Assembly (NCBI GenBank): GCA_964359565.1
Contig: CAYHTN010000028.1
Span: 1 to 17,161, forward strand
Length of the DNA stretch: 17,161 nt
Direction: 5' to 3'
DNA from: JAGOTP01 sp964359565
GTDB taxonomy: Bacteria; Patescibacteriota; Patescibacteriia; 2-12-FULL-60-25
In this document: positions 14,173 to 17,161 of the stretch, piece after piece
How positions within the stretch are numbered: the stretch's first letter is position 1
How the letters are laid out: each line of letters begins with the position of its first letter
Notes under the pieces: model-generated
What the model saw: the letters and a program-made list of their open reading frames with translations, nothing else
What the model was told of the DNA's origin: nothing
Database searches by the model: none
Program-made: the position numbers and the translations under genes

Positions 14173-14669
14173 ACACGGGTTGAACGAAGAAGCGATTGCA
14201 TCTTCTTTAAGGCACGACCGGCTTGGACACGGAGTGCTCCTGAACTTTTCTCCAGAGCCGCACTCAAATCATCAAAACTCCAACCTTCAAGATATTTCAT
14301 CCGTACCAGGGTTGCATCCTCCGGAGCCAACGCCGCTAGAGCGGTATGAAGAACCAGTTCATCCTGGCGCAAAAGGTAGGTTCCACGGGGGTCGTAAGAT
14401 GCTGCGATTGATCCTTCAATTTCTTCGAGCGTGACTCCGGGACGAGTCTTCGCATAGGTATTAATGATGTGGTTCCGTGCGATGGTATAAATCCACGCGC
14501 TCTGACTCTTGTTAGGGTCGTAGCGTTCGAAGGCTTCAAAGGCCTTAAGGAACACATCTTGGGTTAAGTCACGGGCAAGCTCTCGATTGCCGCCAACGCG
14601 ATAAAAAACGAATGTGTAGATTCGCTCAAAATAGTCGTCGTAAAAACGCTCGAATTGACGTTTATCCAT
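14169..14669 (-). CDS. RNA polymerase sigma-70 family factor (ECF type)
   Basis: A 166-residue sigma factor with only regions 2 and 4, as in extracytoplasmic-function factors. Region 2 covers residues 5-75 and includes ARDLTQDVFLKAFEAFERYD and WIYTIARNHIINTYAK, the parts that bind core polymerase and the -10 element. Region 4 (about 108-160) holds EDATLVRMKYLEGWSFDDLS and the helix-turn-helix GALRVQAGRALKKMQSLL. Its stop overlaps the DUF5667-like gene by four bases. Target promoters cannot be read from this window. Confidence 0.92.
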   Translation of the reverse strand: MDKRQFERFYDDYFERIYTFVFYRVGGNRELARDLTQDVFLKAFEAFERYDPNKSQSAWIYTIARNHIINTYAKTRPGVTLEEIEGSIAASYDPRGTYLLRQDELVLHTALAALAPEDATLVRMKYLEGWSFDDLSAALEKSSGALRVQAGRALKKMQSLLRSTRV

Positions 14670-14684
14670 GGCTCTCTACGCCTT

Positions 14685-14690
14685 ATTATA
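14685..14690 (-). promoter_or_regulatory. Candidate -10 of the sigma-factor gene
   Basis: A perfect TATAAT lies 15 bases before the ATG at 14669, giving a leader of about eight bases. No strong -35 is seen 16-18 bases upstream, which could mean an activator or an unusual sigma is needed. Confidence 0.55.
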
Positions 14691-14755
14691 CCGGGATCTC
14701 AAGAAAACGTTACGACCGTAGCGAAAAAAGGCCGCTTTCACAAGCAAGAATCGAG

Positions 14756-15298
14756 CTACGCGTGCAAATCTACCGTTTCGCCTCCGGCCGGTCGACCGGT
14801 CAAGATAAGGGCAATCAAGGGCCCAATCAACCAAAAAGAGCGACCTAAATCGCTTACAAAGACGCTTTTAAACAACGCGGGCAGAGGATCCACCGCCTCT
14901 CGTGGGACGAGAAGAAGAACGATGGTCATGACTAATCCCATTTGTAGGAGGCTAAATAAGCCCGCCTCCCAAATCCGACCCCGTTCTCGGGCCATACTGC
15001 GTAAGATATGACTGCGCCAAAGCAACAAAAATACGATAATAAAAACTCCTAAAAAACAGAGAAGTCTCGCGTGAACGCTCGGCACCGCCTGAAACCAGCG
15101 ATAGACATACGCGAGTAAGGGAGCGTTCGTGATAATCGCAAGCGCCACGTACAGTGAAAGAATAACGTGGACAATCCGATCACGTCCGGCCACAAATCCA
15201 TAGAGGAGTCCGATACCAGCGAGAACCGCTAAAAAAACGACCGCACTCGGAACGGCAAAGCTACCGATCATGAACGTTTGGGAAAAGAGCGGGGACAT
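14756..15298 (-). CDS. Multi-pass membrane protein of unknown function
   Basis: From the ATG at 15298 the protein has 180 residues and five hydrophobic helices, starting MSPLFSQTFMIGSFAVPSAV. The helices fall near residues 12-34, 42-62, 73-94, 106-126 and 150-168. Short charged loops separate them (GFVAGRDRIVH, RSHILRSMARERGR). The overall shape recalls small membrane proteins of the CvpA type, but I see no diagnostic motif. A longer frame up to 15697 is rejected: its extra 133 codons are out-of-frame dnaJ sequence and the REP element, and read as such. It lies between the dnaJ operon and the sigma-factor gene, with its own probable promoter. Confidence 0.75.
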   Translation of the reverse strand: MSPLFSQTFMIGSFAVPSAVVFLAVLAGIGLLYGFVAGRDRIVHVILSLYVALAIITNAPLLAYVYRWFQAVPSVHARLLCFLGVFIIVFLLLWRSHILRSMARERGRIWEAGLFSLLQMGLVMTIVLLLVPREAVDPLPALFKSVFVSDLGRSFWLIGPLIALILTGRPAGGETVDLHA

Positions 15299-15310
15299 AA
15301 GATATTCGCT

Positions 15311-15319
15311 ATCGTAGCA
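15311..15319 (-). promoter_or_regulatory. Candidate extended -10 promoter of the membrane protein gene
   Basis: TGCTACGAT resembles an extended -10 (TGn plus TACGAT). It lies 12 bases before the ATG at 15298, again giving a short leader of about six bases. Confidence 0.4.
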
Positions 15320-15352
15320 TGGCTCAACCCGAAGCAACCATGGCCTGTAACA

Positions 15353-15458
15353 CGTCATCCTCGCACAACGTGCGGGAATCCAGCACAGATAAAAGGATGT
15401 CGTCTGCTCTTGCTGATTTAAAATACGCTGGATCCTCGGGCTTCGCCCGAGGATGACG
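15353..15458. repeat. Inverted REP pair (REPIN-like) after dnaJ
   Basis: Arms at 15353-15384 and 15427-15458 are inverted copies sharing CGTCATCCTCG and ATCCAGC at their ends but differing in the hairpin core. The right arm contains a perfect hairpin CTCGGGC-TTC-GCCCGAG. The arms resemble the REP units in the O-antigen ligase gene. This pair fills most of the 185-base gap between dnaJ and the membrane protein gene, and could also act as the dnaJ transcript end. Confidence 0.85.
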
Positions 15459-15483
15459 TATGACAGAACGGCGTCCGTTGACA

Positions 15484-16566
15484 CTAGAGTCCTTGTTGCT
15501 TCAACTGCTCTAGCAATTGTTTTTGTTCTTTTGTTATTTTCTTCGGAACGGTCGCGATCATACGCGCAACGTGGTTGCCTTTTCCATGTGAACGCAAGAA
15601 AGGAATTCCCTCTTGGCGAATCGTAAATGCCGTACCCGATGCGGTTCCTTCCGGGATACGCACATTCATCGCGCCGTTGAGGGTTTCCACCGACCATTCT
15701 CCACCAAGCGTCAGGAGACTGAAGGGAACCTGCTCTTCGGTCATGACGTCATTTCCTTCACGAACAAAGCGTGGATGCGATTTTACTTGGACACGGACAT
15801 AAAGATCTCCGGGTTTCCCTCCTCCGACCGCTTCCCCTGCCGCGGGAACCTTGAGCGTCTCTTCACTGCTGATACCCGCAGGGATATCTACCTCCAACGT
15901 CTCTTCACGACGCTCAACTCCTTGACCCTTACAAACTTTGCAAGATTCATTCCAACTCTTTCCCTTGCCATGACAGGTCGGACAAACGGTTGCCGTTTGG
16001 ATCGTTCCAAACATTGTGCGTTGCATTTGTCGCACCTGCCCATGGCCCTCACATGTTTTACAGCTCGTCGTCTTTGAACCCGGTTCCCCGCCTTCCCCTT
16101 TGCAGTGATGACAGGCCGATGTTTTGTAGAGCTTTAATTGTCGACGCACGCCAAATGCCGCTTCACGAAATTCGAGCGGAACGTCTACTTGAATATCTTT
16201 GCCGCGGGGTTGACGACTTCGCCCACCGGAGCCAAAGCCAAACATCTCACCCAAAACATCACCGAGATCACCAAAATCTTGGCCTTGAAATCCTTGTCCA
16301 AAGTCAAAACCAAAACCGTTAAATCCGCCAGCACCTGGATTTGGTCCGGCTCCCGGTTCGAAGGCGGCCGAGCCATATTGGTCATAGGTTGCACGTTTCT
16401 TCGCATCTCCTAACACCTGATACGCTTCATTGATGGATTTAAAACGTTCCGAATCCCCTCCCTTATCCGGATGATGTTGATGCGCGAGTTTGCGAAAGGC
16501 CTTTTTAATATCGTCATCCGACGCGCCCTTCGGAACATCAAGAATATCGTAATAATCTTTTGCCAT
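15484..16566 (-). CDS. dnaJ: Chaperone protein DnaJ
   Basis: The J-domain co-chaperone that delivers unfolded proteins to DnaK and stimulates its ATPase. At 360 residues it has the full type I layout. The J domain (1-68) carries HPD at 32-34, and a Gly/Phe-rich linker spans about 70-115. The zinc-binding region (about 150-216) has four CxxCxGxG repeats (CHHCKGEG, CKTCEGHG, CPTCHGKG, CKVCKGQG) binding two zinc ions, and C-terminal substrate domains follow to the end. AGGA lies six bases before the ATG, a fair ribosome binding site. Only eight bases separate it from the DUF3467 gene, so they are co-transcribed with dnaK. Confidence 0.97.
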   Translation of the reverse strand: MAKDYYDILDVPKGASDDDIKKAFRKLAHQHHPDKGGDSERFKSINEAYQVLGDAKKRATYDQYGSAAFEPGAGPNPGAGGFNGFGFDFGQGFQGQDFGDLGDVLGEMFGFGSGGRSRQPRGKDIQVDVPLEFREAAFGVRRQLKLYKTSACHHCKGEGGEPGSKTTSCKTCEGHGQVRQMQRTMFGTIQTATVCPTCHGKGKSWNESCKVCKGQGVERREETLEVDIPAGISSEETLKVPAAGEAVGGGKPGDLYVRVQVKSHPRFVREGNDVMTEEQVPFSLLTLGGEWSVETLNGAMNVRIPEGTASGTAFTIRQEGIPFLRSHGKGNHVARMIATVPKKITKEQKQLLEQLKQQGL

Positions 16567-16574
16567 AGAGAATC

Positions 16575-16835
16575 CTACTGACCACTTGATAAAAGTTTCG
16601 GTTCACTTGCTTCTTCAATCACGCCGAATTGTTTTTCGTAGATGGCGACGTTATCCATGAGTGCACGCACAATCCGCTTAGTATGTCGTGGACTTACAAT
16701 AAGACGCGATACAAGCTCTCCTGCTGGTGCGAAGGCGGAAATGAAATCTAATACAAATTCTTCGGACGTATGTGTCACCTGCATCATGTTGGCATACTTT
16801 CCGCCGAGGGATCCTTCAGGGGCTTGAATGTTCAT
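16575..16835 (-). CDS. DUF3467 family protein
   Basis: A compact 86-residue protein of the DUF3467 family, unknown in function. The core reads KYANMMQVTHTSEEFVLDFI, then PAGELVSRLIVSPRHTKRIV and a helix with RALMDNVAIYEKQFG, matching the small strand-strand-helix pattern of that family. It has no membrane segment and no good ribosome binding site. It is placed between dnaK and dnaJ, eight bases before the latter, so it should be made at the same time as the chaperones. A role in protein quality control is suggested by position only. Confidence 0.85.
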   Translation of the reverse strand: MNIQAPEGSLGGKYANMMQVTHTSEEFVLDFISAFAPAGELVSRLIVSPRHTKRIVRALMDNVAIYEKQFGVIEEASEPKLLSSGQ

Positions 16836-16855
16836 ACGGAACGATCGTGGTTGCC

Positions 16856-16879
16856 AGGGGCATGGCGTGCCGTGCCCCT
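16856..16879. repeat. GC-rich palindrome between dnaK and the DUF3467 gene
   Basis: AGGGGCA and TGCCCCT form a perfect seven-pair stem around a ten-base centre that is itself nearly palindromic. No U-run follows, so a strong terminator is unlikely. Units of the form GTAGGGGCACGGC are common dispersed repeats in bacteria, so this may be a second repeat family or an mRNA-stabilising hairpin. Confidence 0.65.
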
Positions 16880-16904
16880 ACAGACAACAATATGAAATAA
16901 TGGG

Positions 16905-17161
16905 TTATTTTTTTTCTGGATCGGTGTCTGGAGCGACTGGTTCGTCCGAAGATGGCGTATCGCTTGGCGGGGTCTGTGCATCGGTCGCGGCTGCTTCGGT
17001 TTTTTGCTGTTCGTACATGGCAGCGCCAATCTTCTGCGCAGCGGTTGCGAGCTCATCTCCGGCCTTCTTAATCGCCTCTAAGTCATCTGTATCCTTGATC
17101 TTTTTGAGGACTTCAAGCTTTTCTTCAACTTCCTTCTTATCTTCCGGTTTCGCCTTCTCCC
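16905..17161 (-). CDS. dnaK: Chaperone DnaK, C-terminal end (gene runs off the right edge)
   Basis: This open frame continues past the window edge and gives the last 84 residues of the Hsp70 chaperone. The helical lid is recognisable in VLKKIKDTDDLEAIKKAGDE and ELATAAQKIGAAMYEQQ, matching the end of the substrate-binding lid. A disordered acidic tail follows (DTPSSDEPVAPDTDPEKK), common in DnaK. Two bases at the edge belong to an incomplete codon. I first considered GrpE because of the position before dnaJ, but the lid motif and the tail fit DnaK. The nucleotide-binding domain and promoter lie outside the window. Confidence 0.88.
   Translation of the reverse strand, partial: EKAKPEDKKEVEEKLEVLKKIKDTDDLEAIKKAGDELATAAQKIGAAMYEQQKTEAAATDAQTPPSDTPSSDEPVAPDTDPEKK

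Noticed and set aside
15299..15697. N-terminal extension of the membrane protein gene by 133 codons
   Set aside because: The extension is the REP pair and out-of-frame dnaJ sequence; the ATG at 15298 starts directly at the hydrophobic part.
16832..17056. Reading frame on the minus strand over the dnaK end
   Set aside because: It is a different frame from the clear DnaK C-terminus and has a Pro/Arg/Gln-rich, random-looking product.

Overview
All genes recognised in this window lie on the minus strand, so they are transcribed from high to low coordinates. Several features suggest a Candidatus Patescibacteria (CPR) genome. These are short, tightly packed genes, ATGA overlaps, weak or missing Shine-Dalgarno sites, a DUF5667-type membrane protein beside a sigma factor, and a large membrane-anchored VirD4/HerA-like ATPase beside a small acidic protein of a type I associate with that group. 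This placement is inference from gene content; no rRNA or other marker is present to settle it.

Layout from right to left, in transcription order: the dnaK C-terminus (cut by the window edge), a DUF3467 protein and dnaJ form a chaperone operon. A REP-type palindrome pair and a five-helix membrane protein follow. Next come an ECF-like sigma factor overlapping a DUF5667-like membrane protein, then cysS. A seven-gene operon follows: a small alanine/proline-rich protein, the ATPase, the small acidic protein, dnaX, a PRC-barrel protein, a nucleotidyltransferase-like protein and an O-antigen ligase/polymerase. The ligase gene carries an in-frame palindromic repeat insertion. After it come three separate, GC-rich genes of unknown function. 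The left edge holds groES and the start of groEL behind a CIRCE operator, so stress chaperones flank the window on both sides.

The most interesting part is 0.66-3.8 kb. The three unknown genes are built as monocistronic cassettes, each with its own TTGAC-type promoter. Two share a leader RNA of about 130 nt whose hairpins show compensatory base changes between the copies. The third gene's leader keeps one of the same hairpins (GGTCCGYTTYWGGCGGA). Rho-independent terminators separate these units. The unknown genes use G/C-ending codons far more than the housekeeping genes and resemble no family I recognise. Other genes here appear to have very short or no leaders, so long structured leaders stand out. 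I propose the leader as a candidate undescribed cis-regulatory RNA. No intergenic stretch exceeds about 300 bases, and I saw no tRNA, rRNA or CRISPR array.
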